Origin: a virus
Length of the DNA stretch: 20,799 nucleotides
IMG/VR virus record: IMGVR_UViG_3300037070_000906
Location: 1 to 20,799 of that record
Reading direction: 5' to 3' (one strand)
In this document: positions 13,730 through 20,235 of the stretch, in pieces
Layout: the number at the start of each line of letters is the position of its first letter
Position numbering within the stretch: position 1 is the stretch's first letter
Made by a program: the position numbers and the translations under genes
The notes under the pieces: model-generated
What the model saw: the letters and a program-made list of their open reading frames with translations, nothing else
Databases searched by the model: none
Told to the model about the DNA's origin: nothing

Positions 13730-15190
13730 CTACTTCTTGTCGTCGGCCTTGGACGCCTTGGAGGCATCGTCAGCGGCCACAGGCGGGTCAGGAGTGACCT
13801 CCGGGTTGGGCCACGGCTGGATGATGTCACCCGCCACTCCGAAGCTCTTGGTGACCGGTGTGGGGGTTCCGTCGAGGGCCAGCACGTTGATGGTCACGTT
13901 CGCTGCGGTCTCGTCTGGGCCGATGAAGAGCGACCCCTCATTCCTCACGTAGCTGAAGTCCGAGAGGGCTCCCACGAGGTCCAGGTCGAGCGCTGAGACC
14001 CCGCCAGCGGGTGTGGTGACACCCTCCACCGACACGTCATACAGCACACCACGGAGAATGTTGGTGGTAGCAACATTTCCAGCCTTGTCCTTCACCGTAA
14101 TCGCGCCAATTGCCGTGGTAGGCGTAGGCGTTTCGGTAATGACCGTGGTGGGTCGGGTGCTGCTGAACATGACAAGAGGCACAAAGCGGGATGCGCTCAT
14201 AACCTGCCAGTGATGCAGCCAATAGTTCGTAGTGAGCTTTGCCGGGTTGAACTGAGAAGTGGTCTCAATCAGGTTATCCGCAACCACAAAGAAGTCAGAC
14301 GTGGTGAGGATCGCCTGAAGCCCGTCAATACCAAAGTAGCGCTCCGGAACAACAATCTTACGGTTGTTGACCTGAGCCTTATCGATATTGAAAGCGCCCG
14401 CGAGAGCTTCAACATCCATTGCCGCATCAGCGGTGGCCGTGGTGATAAGGATGAGCTTATCCGGGTTAGCCGCTACCGGCATACCTGCCGGGTTGTACAG
14501 ACGCGAAATGAACGGGAGGGTGTTGTTGAATTCACGAATCCGTCGCAGAAGTTCGCGGGACTCAACTTCGCCAGAAGCGGGGTCACCAACATCCGGGACA
14601 TTCTGAATGTGGTAAGCCTCAGCCTTGTCGAATTCCTTGAAGAGGTTCATCATCAGAAGGAATTCGTCGTTCTGGTCAGAAGTCTGCGGCATGCTCATGA
14701 CGTTGGCGAGGAAAGATCCAAGCTCGTTGTTGAGAAGCGCCATGCGAAGGCCAGGCTGATTGACCGTGAAAGCGTAACGGTCACGACGGTTGATCTTGTG
14801 GAAGGAAGTCTGAGTCTCGAACGGGTGGTGCCCGAAGATTTCCTTTTCAAGCTCATCACGGTCAAAGTCGTAATCAACGGCTTCCAGAAGGCCGTTCATC
14901 ACTTCTTCAATCGTGTCACCATTCTGAAGCGCACCAATCTTGAACGCTGCAAGCGGGTTAGTCCAAATGGTGTTCTTGAAAAGCACAAGCCCAATGCGGT
15001 TGACAAGAGCGTCAACAACCTGATTACGCCCAGCCTGGTAATCCCAAAGCTGAGCGATAGTTTCTGCGACATTGGCCTGAGTAGCCTCAGGGATGCGGGC
15101 CTGATACTCACTGCCAAGAGAGTTGCGAATGGCGTTAAGCCAATCGACGTTACTCGCCTTGTCAATAAGCGGTCGAATGTTCTTGACCAC
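13730..15190 (-). CDS. Major capsid protein (gp8-like) with C-terminal Ig-like domain, 486 aa
   Basis: This is the shell subunit, of the HK97 fold in phi29-like phages. Segments typical of this family include LGSEYQARIPEATQANVAET, GLVLFKNTIWTNPLAAFKIG, GHHPFETQTSFHKINRRDRY and RIREFNNTLPFISRLYNPAG. Residues of about 360-455 (ITVKDKAGNVATTNI to VTKSFGVAGD) look like an Ig/BIG2-type domain, also seen at the C-terminus of phi29 gp8. The last 30 residues are Pro/Ala/Lys-rich (SKASKADDKK). The start is GTG 15190, with GAAAGG seven bases upstream. The DNA for the C-terminal domain (13730-14050) is visibly more GC-rich than the rest of the gene. Confidence 0.93.
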   Translation of the reverse strand: MVKNIRPLIDKASNVDWLNAIRNSLGSEYQARIPEATQANVAETIAQLWDYQAGRNQVVDALVNRIGLVLFKNTIWTNPLAAFKIGALQNGDTIEEVMNGLLEAVDYDFDRDELEKEIFGHHPFETQTSFHKINRRDRYAFTVNQPGLRMALLNNELGSFLANVMSMPQTSDQNDEFLLMMNLFKEFDKAEAYHIQNVPDVGDPASGEVESRELLRRIREFNNTLPFISRLYNPAGMPVAANPDKLILITTATADAAMDVEALAGAFNIDKAQVNNRKIVVPERYFGIDGLQAILTTSDFFVVADNLIETTSQFNPAKLTTNYWLHHWQVMSASRFVPLVMFSSTRPTTVITETPTPTTAIGAITVKDKAGNVATTNILRGVLYDVSVEGVTTPAGGVSALDLDLVGALSDFSYVRNEGSLFIGPDETAANVTINVLALDGTPTPVTKSFGVAGDIIQPWPNPEVTPDPPVAADDASKASKADDKK

Positions 15191-15201
15191 GATGAACCTT
15201 T

Positions 15202-15522
15202 CTATGCAAACATATCGTCAAGTGTAATTGACGATGAATCGGGGAGTCCTGTTTCCGCATCAATCTGCGGTTCTGTCTTTTCTGCGGTTCCAGGAAGCCT
15301 GTTCACAAGGTCCCAATTGGCTGCCTTCGTGTCACGGATTGTGCTATCCCTTTCGGCAATAGCGGCATCTTTGTCACTAAGCTGTGTTTCCAGCTGACCA
15401 ATTTTGGCTGTGCCCGTACTGATTTCCTGATTGTGAAGTTTCAGGATTTCCCCGACAACTTCGGGAAGGTCAAGGTTTTCCTGACCTTCCAATCCGTTAA
15501 TGTAATCCTCAACAATGCCCAT
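15202..15522 (-). CDS. Scaffolding protein (gp7-like), 106 aa
   Basis: This is an internal assembly scaffold. It lies directly upstream of the capsid gene, has the size of phi29 gp7 (98 aa), and is a small acidic protein with a central coiled coil (EILKLHNQEI to KAANWDLVNRL) and an acidic C-terminus, ITLDDMFA, resembling the gp7 ending. The ATG at 15522 has AAAGAGGG a few bases upstream. The assignment rests on context and shape rather than strong sequence identity. Confidence 0.85.
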   Translation of the reverse strand: MGIVEDYINGLEGQENLDLPEVVGEILKLHNQEISTGTAKIGQLETQLSDKDAAIAERDSTIRDTKAANWDLVNRLPGTAEKTEPQIDAETGLPDSSSITLDDMFA

Positions 15523-15555
15523 TGTTCCCTCTTTAACTTTCCATATAACGAGAGC

Positions 15556-15583
15556 GAGGGGAGGCCATTGCTGACCTCCCCTC
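15556..15583 (-). terminator. Hairpin between early and late blocks
   Basis: GAGGGGAGG at 15556-15564 pairs with CCTCCCCTC at 15575-15583 around a 10-base loop. It lies about 35 bases before the scaffold ATG and has no T-run after it (GCTCTCG). It could be a weak terminator, a processing site or a 5'-end stabiliser of the late message. Confidence 0.45.
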
Positions 15584-15584
15584 T

Positions 15585-15714
15585 AATCGGGCATCCGGTG
15601 AGTGACCTCAACAGGTTGCAGCCCCATGTTACCACAGGCACGACTCAACGTGTGCGAATCCCGGGTAAGTCGTGACACCCATTCCGGCACCCTCTAAAGG
15701 ATGACTGCCCGATT
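15585..15714 (-). ncRNA. Structured intergenic region bounded by a 9-bp inverted repeat
   Basis: The non-coding stretch between the 131-aa gene and the scaffold gene is bounded by AATCGGGCA (15585-15593) and TGCCCGATT (15706-15714), perfect complements. Inside, CACGACT (15640-15646) and AGTCGTG (15665-15671) pair, and GGGTG can pair with CACTC on the minus-strand RNA. The length (~130 nt) and closed ends resemble a packaging-RNA-sized structured RNA. It could also be a processing or regulatory element between early and late genes. No coding frame is credible here, and no tRNA fold can be made. Confidence 0.35.
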
Positions 15715-15723
15715 TTATTGATG

Positions 15724-16119
15724 CTACTTCTTCGCAGAAGTAGCCGTTTCGGTTGCCTCTTCAGCTTCCGCTGCGTCGGCAATGGCGGCAGAGCCACCCT
15801 TGATGCCCTTGCCCTCCTTGTGCTTCGCCGTCAGCGTATACGTGAGAATGACCGTACCCGACTTGATATCGCGGCCCTTCTCCGTCTGACCCGTAATGGT
15901 TACACCGGAGTTATCCACCTTGCGCAGACGTGCCGTGCGGTCAACGAGGTGCGCAGCCTTGCGCACCCACGTTTCATGCTTGGCCTGCTGATTGGCCGGC
16001 ACGTCCACCGCGAACGCGGGGGTGTAGTCCTCACCATTCTCTGCCGCGAATTCTGCCACATCGTTGATGTAGGGGTTGGCCTCTTCTGCGACTACGAAAT
16101 CGACCTTCTGAAATCCCAT
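15724..16119 (-). CDS. Hypothetical protein between polymerase and scaffold, 131 aa
   Basis: Unknown function. The ATG at 16119 is chosen because AAGAAAGAG lies just upstream; a longer frame reads back into a hairpin leader. The product starts MGFQKVDFVVAEEANPY and has a mixed domain (VDRTARLRKVDNSGVTITGQ, GRDIKSGTVILTYTLTAKHK) with many Lys and Arg, and a C-terminal Ala/Glu-rich tail (AAIADAAEAEEATETATS). Its leader shares a 13-base motif with that of the ssDNA-binding protein, and both have similar ribosome-binding sites, suggesting shared control and high expression. A double-stranded-DNA-binding role like phi29 p6 would fit its position, but this is a guess. Confidence 0.75.
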   Translation of the reverse strand: MGFQKVDFVVAEEANPYINDVAEFAAENGEDYTPAFAVDVPANQQAKHETWVRKAAHLVDRTARLRKVDNSGVTITGQTEKGRDIKSGTVILTYTLTAKHKEGKGIKGGSAAIADAAEAEEATETATSAKK

Positions 16120-16139
16120 GATGTTTCTCTTTCTTGTGG

Positions 16140-16152
16140 TGCCCGATTGGCG
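16140..16152 (-). promoter_or_regulatory. Leader motif copy (CGCCAATCGGGCA)
   Basis: These 13 bases are identical to 20211-20223, which precede the ssDNA-binding protein gene. Both copies lie about 20-30 bases upstream of an ATG and are followed by CAC or CACCAC and then AAGAA. They may mark a transcription start, a regulator site or an RNA element. Confidence 0.5.
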
Positions 16153-16159
16153 ATGTGGG

Positions 16160-16186
16160 GAGGGAGGCCCAATGTGGACCTCCCTC
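16160..16186 (-). terminator. Hairpin after the DNA polymerase gene
   Basis: GAGGGAGG at 16160-16167 pairs with CCTCCCTC at 16179-16186 with an 11-base loop. It lies 25 bases past the polymerase stop on the minus strand and before the 131-aa gene. There is no U-run after it. It may attenuate read-through or protect the 3' end of the early message. Confidence 0.5.
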
Positions 16187-16210
16187 GTATGACCTAAGAG
16201 TATCACACTC

Positions 16211-18040
16211 TCAATGCAGCTTCAACTCAAACGGCTTATCTCTCAGGATCACGCCACCCGGCACGGTCATGGGTTCCAGCTTTCCATGCAGCACCGTGCC
16301 ATGTACGAGGTCATCAAACGTGAGTGATCCTGAGATTGCTGTGGGAAGTCCGGCAATACGATTTTCGTAATGCCCATCAGCTTTCAATTCGAGATACGCT
16401 TTGGGCCGAATGTAGTAGGCGTTCTGGAAGTTGTATTCCAACTTCCACGCCCCTAGGTCTGAGGGGTGGACCGTGATATTACTGGGAGGCTCATCCTGAA
16501 GTAGATGTAGCGAGTCTGTGTCTGCGTACGCAAAGTTTTCATAGTTGGCCTGTGCAGCCCTAATGGTGATATCACGCGCATAAGCCGTAATGAAAACACC
16601 CGCTGCCGTGTATACAGGTGGGCGCTGCTCTGGTACACCCCGAACAAGTTTGACGATTCCGTCTTGGAGAACAGGAATCTTTGATGTGACGTTTGGGTTT
16701 GAAGCGAACTTCCCATATAGAGAGTTAAGATGCAGCTTTGCAATCTCACGCTTACCACCTGTCTCGGACACTTTAATTGCTGTCCACTTGTCAATGTATT
16801 CATCGAACATACCTTGGTTGGCCCGGAACTTTAAGCCACCCTCATAAGCCAACACTTCAATGTCGTAATGGTCGTTATACAGTTTCCAGTCAACATTTGT
16901 GACTGTCATTGTCGTAGGCTCTTTAATCTCCCGCAGATACTCTGTACCCATGAAGAGGTTGTTACCCTTGATCTGAATGCAAGGAATGTGATTAGGCTTC
17001 AATTTCGCAAGAAATGTTACCGTGAAAATCACAAGCGGTCGCTGCTCTGTCGGCAACACTTCACCACGGCTGAAGTCAGGTCTGCCAAACGGGATGGGAA
17101 CCATCTTCATCACTGACGGATACAGACTGTTCACGTCCAAGACAAGCCCGCTGCCCAACAAGCGACCTTGAAAGCGTGGGTCGGCGTAGGTGAATCCGCC
17201 ACGGTAGGCGTGTCGAATAACTCGGTCAAGCTCGAAACTGAGTGTTGGAAAGATGTTGTTGAACTTTCCTAATCCGCTGAGTTTCTTATATTCGGCCATA
17301 GCATCACTCGCAACAGTGAGCTTACGCATTCCACTATCAAGCACAACTTTCATTGCTTGACCAAGAATCGCCACGTCACGACGGAGGTAGTCCTCTTCCT
17401 CTTCTGTAAGTGGCTGCCCTGGGGCGCGATAAAGCTCATAGTCAATATCACCCTTAGCCATTTCCAAATGGAAGCTTGTAGCAATGCGCCTCAGTGGCAT
17501 GGGAAGCTTCTTCAACGAATCACGAAACTCTGTTTCATTACCATTAGACCATTTCACGGTCATGGCAAAGAACTTACCCTGATCCGAAATGAGAGTCTTA
17601 AAGGTGTTTTCTAAAAGTGATTCTTCTGTTGTGTGCGTGTATCCGTTGTTCATCAGATAGTCCAAGATGAACATTGCATCGAACTTCAGGTTGTGGAAGT
17701 AGCACGTTCCGGGCTGCTTAGACACTCGCTCAATGAATGTGTCAATCGTTAAACCGATTTCCACATTCTCATAGCAAGCTGAATCCACTGCTAGAAAGCC
17801 CCAAGCCCACACTCTTGTCCGACCTTCAATTGACGGGTCTGTGAGCGTTTCAAAGTCAGCACAGAAATCTATCTTGGCGCGTGGTCGATCATTTCTTACC
17901 CTTGATCTTTTCGGCCTAGCTGGTAAAACCTCGGATGACTTCGCTGGCTTCCTGATAGGGACGCTTGTTAACTGTTTTAGACTCTCCCCGGGGGAGGCCT
18001 TCAGCCCATGTAATATACTCTCCCAAGTCCTCTGCTGCAC
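16211..18040 (-). CDS. Protein-primed family B DNA polymerase (phi29 type), ~609 aa
   Basis: This replicates the genome from the terminal-protein-capped ends. With the start at 18040, the motifs are: Exo I DFE at 62-64, Exo II HNLKFD near 116-121, Exo III Y218-x3-D222, YRGG at 279-282 (terminal-protein/template contact), motif A DVNSLYP from 302, motif B KLHLNSLYGKF near 435-445, motif C YADTDS from 505 and the KAY motif at 547-549. All catalytic residues are present and the core length matches phi29 (about 570). The start is uncertain: the catalytic core begins about 55 codons downstream of the GTG at 18040 (TTG 18100 is the outer limit), so the gene overlaps the terminal-protein gene. No in-frame ATG exists nearby. 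Confidence 0.97.
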   Translation of the reverse strand: MQQRTWESILHGLKASPGESLKQLTSVPIRKPAKSSEVLPARPKRSRVRNDRPRAKIDFCADFETLTDPSIEGRTRVWAWGFLAVDSACYENVEIGLTIDTFIERVSKQPGTCYFHNLKFDAMFILDYLMNNGYTHTTEESLLENTFKTLISDQGKFFAMTVKWSNGNETEFRDSLKKLPMPLRRIATSFHLEMAKGDIDYELYRAPGQPLTEEEEDYLRRDVAILGQAMKVVLDSGMRKLTVASDAMAEYKKLSGLGKFNNIFPTLSFELDRVIRHAYRGGFTYADPRFQGRLLGSGLVLDVNSLYPSVMKMVPIPFGRPDFSRGEVLPTEQRPLVIFTVTFLAKLKPNHIPCIQIKGNNLFMGTEYLREIKEPTTMTVTNVDWKLYNDHYDIEVLAYEGGLKFRANQGMFDEYIDKWTAIKVSETGGKREIAKLHLNSLYGKFASNPNVTSKIPVLQDGIVKLVRGVPEQRPPVYTAAGVFITAYARDITIRAAQANYENFAYADTDSLHLLQDEPPSNITVHPSDLGAWKLEYNFQNAYYIRPKAYLELKADGHYENRIAGLPTAISGSLTFDDLVHGTVLHGKLEPMTVPGGVILRDKPFELKLH

Positions 18041-18770
18041 CTGCAATTGCCCTATCCTGCCATCTCTCTTTACGAGAACCGTCACTATTATTGTGTTCAA
18101 GGTTGTACTTCATAAACACTGCTTCACCAATGTTTGTACCGAACCAGAACGCATCAAACTGCGCATCACTGAGATAGGTGAGACGTGCCATTTCGTCATC
18201 GTCACCCATAATCTCTAACGCCTTATACAGATTCTCCCTACCTTGGCCAATCTTGCCTGCAAGATAGTTCGGCTTAATCTGATTAAGCAAATTCTCACTA
18301 AGAGACTTCAGTGCGCTACGTGAAGCCACGTCACTAGGGCTTCTATCAATCGTTCGATACGGCCCTTGCACAATGGCATTAGGACCCTCCGTAGCGTTCT
18401 GCTTGTTCTGAAGCGCTGTATACCCGGAAGGTGTGTCAATCTTGGCCTGTACGGCTTGGTATGCTTCCCTCGCCGCTGCCTGTGCCTGTTCACGCCTCTT
18501 ATAGACGTACCACTCACCCTTAGTCGCTGGCGCGCCACCTGACAGCGCTACGAACTGATTACCCCTACGCATGAAGTCTTTAAGCTCGCTCAGATGCGAT
18601 TGCAGCTGTTTGGCGTTGTACTGGTTTTCGATGCCAGCCCTGCGTCGTGGGTCGAATTCTGATCCGCCAACTTTTGCGCCTGTGCTTTTCTGTACTCGGT
18701 TGATTTTGTTGGTGACGGCTTGGCGGGCTTTCTTGAGCTCTGCTCTGAGCCGTTCAACCTCACTGGCCAT
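17916..18770 (-). CDS. Probable terminal protein (gp3-like), 284 aa
   Basis: This is the probable primer for replication and the covalent cap of the DNA 5' ends. The assignment rests on its place directly before the protein-primed polymerase, its size (phi29 TP is 266 aa) and its build: a basic, coiled-coil N-terminus (EVERLRAELKKARQAVTNKI), a middle domain with Arg/Gln-rich helices, and a C-terminal helical priming-type domain (ERWQDRAIAGAAEDLGEYIT, WAEGLPRGESKTV, ending EVIRGFTS). The priming Ser, Thr or Tyr cannot be picked with confidence. ATG 18770 shares its A with the stop of the 45-aa gene. Confidence 0.78.
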   Translation of the reverse strand: MASEVERLRAELKKARQAVTNKINRVQKSTGAKVGGSEFDPRRRAGIENQYNAKQLQSHLSELKDFMRRGNQFVALSGGAPATKGEWYVYKRREQAQAAAREAYQAVQAKIDTPSGYTALQNKQNATEGPNAIVQGPYRTIDRSPSDVASRSALKSLSENLLNQIKPNYLAGKIGQGRENLYKALEIMGDDDEMARLTYLSDAQFDAFWFGTNIGEAVFMKYNLEHNNSDGSRKERWQDRAIAGAAEDLGEYITWAEGLPRGESKTVNKRPYQEASEVIRGFTS

Positions 18771-18907
18771 TAGCTTGACTCTACAGCCATGTACTTGTCT
18801 GTATGAATATAGAACAACTCTTCAGTGTCAGGCCTGTAGCCGCAAGAGCATTCAGTCCATGAAGCATAGCTGAATTGCACATAGCGCCATTCGTGATCCG
18901 TAGCCAT
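18770..18907 (-). CDS. Small CxCG zinc-finger-like protein, 45 aa
   Basis: The frame begins at ATG 18907, overlapping the TAA of the preceding gene by one base, and ends at TAA 18770-18772, overlapping the terminal-protein ATG. The peptide starts MATDHEWRYVQFSYASWTEC and continues SCGYRPDTEELFYIHTDKY, giving a CSCG knuckle and one or two His residues further on, typical of the tiny zinc-binding proteins of actinophages. TAATG junctions at both ends support it as a real gene. Function unknown; DNA or protein binding is a reasonable guess. Confidence 0.7.
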   Translation of the reverse strand: MATDHEWRYVQFSYASWTECSCGYRPDTEELFYIHTDKYMAVESS

Positions 18908-19164
18908 TAGTTCACGTCAATGTCACTACGAAGCATTGCGTCGATCAGTACAGCTTTAAGTACTTCATCGGTAATGTCGTATCTTGTACCGCGCTCAAAG
19001 CCGAAGATTGTGGCGAAAATGTCGTCCATGACAAGTTTCACCATGACACCAATTAGCGCGTAATCGTTCGCTTCACCAGTGATGGTGATGGTGTGAACCT
19101 TGTCACACTTTGCGCCACATATCCATTCGATATCGTAGCGGTCGAATCCTTCTATTCCGTCCAA
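18907..19164 (-). CDS. Hypothetical early protein, 85 aa
   Basis: Unknown function. No ATG is available. The TTG at 19164 is preferred because GAAAGGG ends nine bases before it; an earlier TTG at 19173 touches the Shine-Dalgarno directly. After the start, FDRYDIEWICGAKCDKVHTI holds two Cys and a His in a short span, then an alpha/beta pattern (GEANDYALIGVMVKLVMDDI) and an acidic C-terminus (AMLRSDIDVN). It sits in the early operon just before the 45-aa and terminal-protein genes. Confidence 0.65.
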   Translation of the reverse strand: MDGIEGFDRYDIEWICGAKCDKVHTITITGEANDYALIGVMVKLVMDDIFATIFGFERGTRYDITDEVLKAVLIDAMLRSDIDVN

Positions 19165-19188
19165 TGGCTGCAACCCTTTCTTATTTAG

Positions 19189-19350
19189 TTAGTCCCAAGC
19201 GTCGATTTGGTGAATGACTCTTAGGTGGTGGTTATAATCCGAATCGTTATCAAAGATTCGGTTACAGAATTCACAGGCAATTCGCTTAGCCATCTCGGGT
19301 GTCATGCGCTTTTCGATTTCAGCACGTATCCCATCGAACGGCCTGTCCAT
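19189..19350 (-). CDS. Small C2H2 zinc-finger protein, 53 aa
   Basis: ATG 19350 shares its A with the TAA of the Acb2-like gene, and TAA ends it at 19189-19191. After a helical N-terminus (EIEKRMTPEMAKRIA), residues 26-47 form a near-classical C2H2 zinc finger: CEFC at 26-29, F33, then H41/H42, L43 and H47. Such a finger in a 53-aa phage protein suggests a DNA-binding regulator of early or late transcription, or a host-takeover factor. Phi29 uses p4 for transcription switching and no p4 homologue is recognisable here, so this is a candidate only. Confidence 0.75.
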   Translation of the reverse strand: MDRPFDGIRAEIEKRMTPEMAKRIACEFCNRIFDNDSDYNHHLRVIHQIDAWD

Positions 19351-19550
19351 TATGGCTGGTCACCTTCGTGACCGGCGATTTTGTCTGTGATGTGTGGTGG
19401 CACAATTCCGCCTGTGTTGGGTCTTGCAGCCTTCAGCCACATAATGCATTCTTCAAGCTTCGTAATCGCTAGTGCCAATTCGCGCGACTTAGGCATATTC
19501 TGCAAGATTTCAAGATGAAGCTCTAGCTCCATAATTGCACCGTCAAACAT
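19350..19550 (-). CDS. Acb2/Tad1-hairpin-like anti-defence protein, 66 aa
   Basis: The ATG at 19550 overlaps the end of the 47-aa gene by eight bases. Residues of about 20-42, containing PKSRELALAITKLEECIMWL and then KAARPN, match the recurrent SRE..LA.TKLEEA.MW..KA signature I associate with the Acb2/Tad1 hairpin family. These small phage proteins sequester cyclic oligonucleotide or cyclic ADPR signals and so block CBASS and Thoeris defence. The N-terminal half (MFDGAIMELELHLEILQNMP) is a helix, as expected for the helical hairpin, and 66 aa is within the usual range. The assignment rests on recall of the motif, not an alignment. Its early position fits a protein needed soon after infection. 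Confidence 0.65.
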   Translation of the reverse strand: MFDGAIMELELHLEILQNMPKSRELALAITKLEECIMWLKAARPNTGGIVPPHITDKIAGHEGDQP

Positions 19551-19686
19551 TAGACTCCCATTCGCTCGGTTGGGTGCCGTCGTAGTGGTGCTGTCGCATC
19601 CGGCGCGCCTCGCGGTGAGTGATCGCCTCGTATCGCCAGCCGCAGGTACAGACGAGCACGTAGCCGAGCTTCGTGACGGTGTGCAT
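19543..19686 (-). CDS. Small CxCGW zinc-finger-like protein, 47 aa
   Basis: ATG 19686 has GGGAG seven bases upstream and the frame ends at TGA 19543-19545, overlapping the next gene by eight bases. The peptide begins MHTVTKLGYVLVCTCGWRYE and continues with AITHREARRMRQHH. The CTCGW knuckle plus a helix with H and HH is the common layout of tiny zinc-finger proteins in actinophages. The DNA of this gene is distinctly more GC-rich than its neighbours, suggesting recent acquisition. It is the first gene after the terminator at 19721-19754, so it may need its own promoter or read-through. Confidence 0.7.
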   Translation of the reverse strand: MHTVTKLGYVLVCTCGWRYEAITHREARRMRQHHYDGTQPSEWESNV

Positions 19687-19720
19687 CACTGGCTCCCATT
19701 CGTCGTGGTTTGTAGCCAAA

Positions 19721-19754
19721 ACGGACCAGCCTAGAACAAACTAGACTGGCCCGT
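19721..19754 (-). terminator. Terminator after the ssDNA-binding protein gene
   Basis: Bases 19721-19734 and 19741-19754 form a 14-bp stem around a six-base loop. Two positions differ but become G-U wobble pairs only in the minus-strand RNA, which shows the structure acts there. It lies 16 bases after the stop at 19771 and is followed by TTTTGG. It is a good rho-independent terminator, probably leaky because early genes lie beyond it. Confidence 0.78.
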
Positions 19755-19770
19755 CAGGCGTGCCGATGAC

Positions 19771-20193
19771 TCAGAACTTGAGGGTGAGGTATCGGAACTT
19801 ACCCCGGTTGCCCTGTTCGACCGTCACGACAAGGGGCTCTTCCCACGTTGTGGGATCGCCCAGCACCTTGAATGCCTGCTGAAGAGAAATGGCGATACCC
19901 TTGGAAGCTGCGTGGTAGGCGTTGCCGTCAGCATCGATCAGCGTCGTGCGCACCGTGTCCTCAATGAGGCCCGTCTCATCGTTGGGGAACGAGACTGCCT
20001 GAAGCACCACGTCCACAACGGCGATTTCCTCGCCAACCTTGTCCAGAAGCGGGAGGGAGTTGTTGACAGCCTTGAGCATGGCCATTTTCTCGGCCCGCGT
20101 GTTGAGCTGAAGAGAGGTGTAGAATCCAGCATCCTCTTCAGTGATCTTGGTGACCTCGTTGGACGGGGCCTGTGTTGCTACTGCATCAGTCAT
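19771..20193 (-). CDS. Single-stranded-DNA-binding protein, 140 aa
   Basis: This probably coats displaced single strands during protein-primed strand-displacement replication. ATG 20193 follows AAAAGGAAAAC; the longer upstream frame reads through the leader. The pattern is familiar from the phage ssDNA-binding proteins of small podoviruses: GFYTSLQLNTRAEKMAMLKA, a VVDVVLQAVSF strand, NDETGLIEDTVRTTLIDADG, AYHAASKGIAISLQQAFKVL, and the C-terminal NRGKFRYLTLKF. It is the first gene from the right end, with the longest leader in the genome, and probably the most strongly expressed early gene. The specific family assignment is from memory of such sequences. Confidence 0.75.
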   Translation of the reverse strand: MTDAVATQAPSNEVTKITEEDAGFYTSLQLNTRAEKMAMLKAVNNSLPLLDKVGEEIAVVDVVLQAVSFPNDETGLIEDTVRTTLIDADGNAYHAASKGIAISLQQAFKVLGDPTTWEEPLVVTVEQGNRGKFRYLTLKF

Positions 20194-20210
20194 TTGTTTT
20201 CCTTTTCTTG

Positions 20211-20223
20211 TGCCCGATTGGCG
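20211..20223 (-). promoter_or_regulatory. Leader motif copy (CGCCAATCGGGCA)
   Basis: This 13-base element is identical to 16140-16152 and lies 18 bases upstream of the ssDNA-binding protein ATG, just downstream of the structured RNA candidate. Shorter AATCGGGC copies occur at 2894, 6053 and 15706 on the same strand, and one inverted copy at 15583. Confidence 0.5.
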
Positions 20224-20235
20224 TATTGGATTGTT

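Noticed and set aside
14210-15397. A 395-aa plus-strand reading frame opposite the capsid gene
   Set aside because: It is the antisense shadow of the capsid and scaffold genes. Its composition follows their codon pattern, and it resembles no known protein.
15640-15680. A tRNA-like segment (GTGCGAATCCCGG)
   Set aside because: The stretch recalls a T-arm, but no matching T-stem, acceptor stem or anticodon arm can be formed.
15911-15919. Another DnaA-like box (TTATCCACC)
   Set aside because: A single one-mismatch site inside a coding region, with no cluster around it, is expected by chance.
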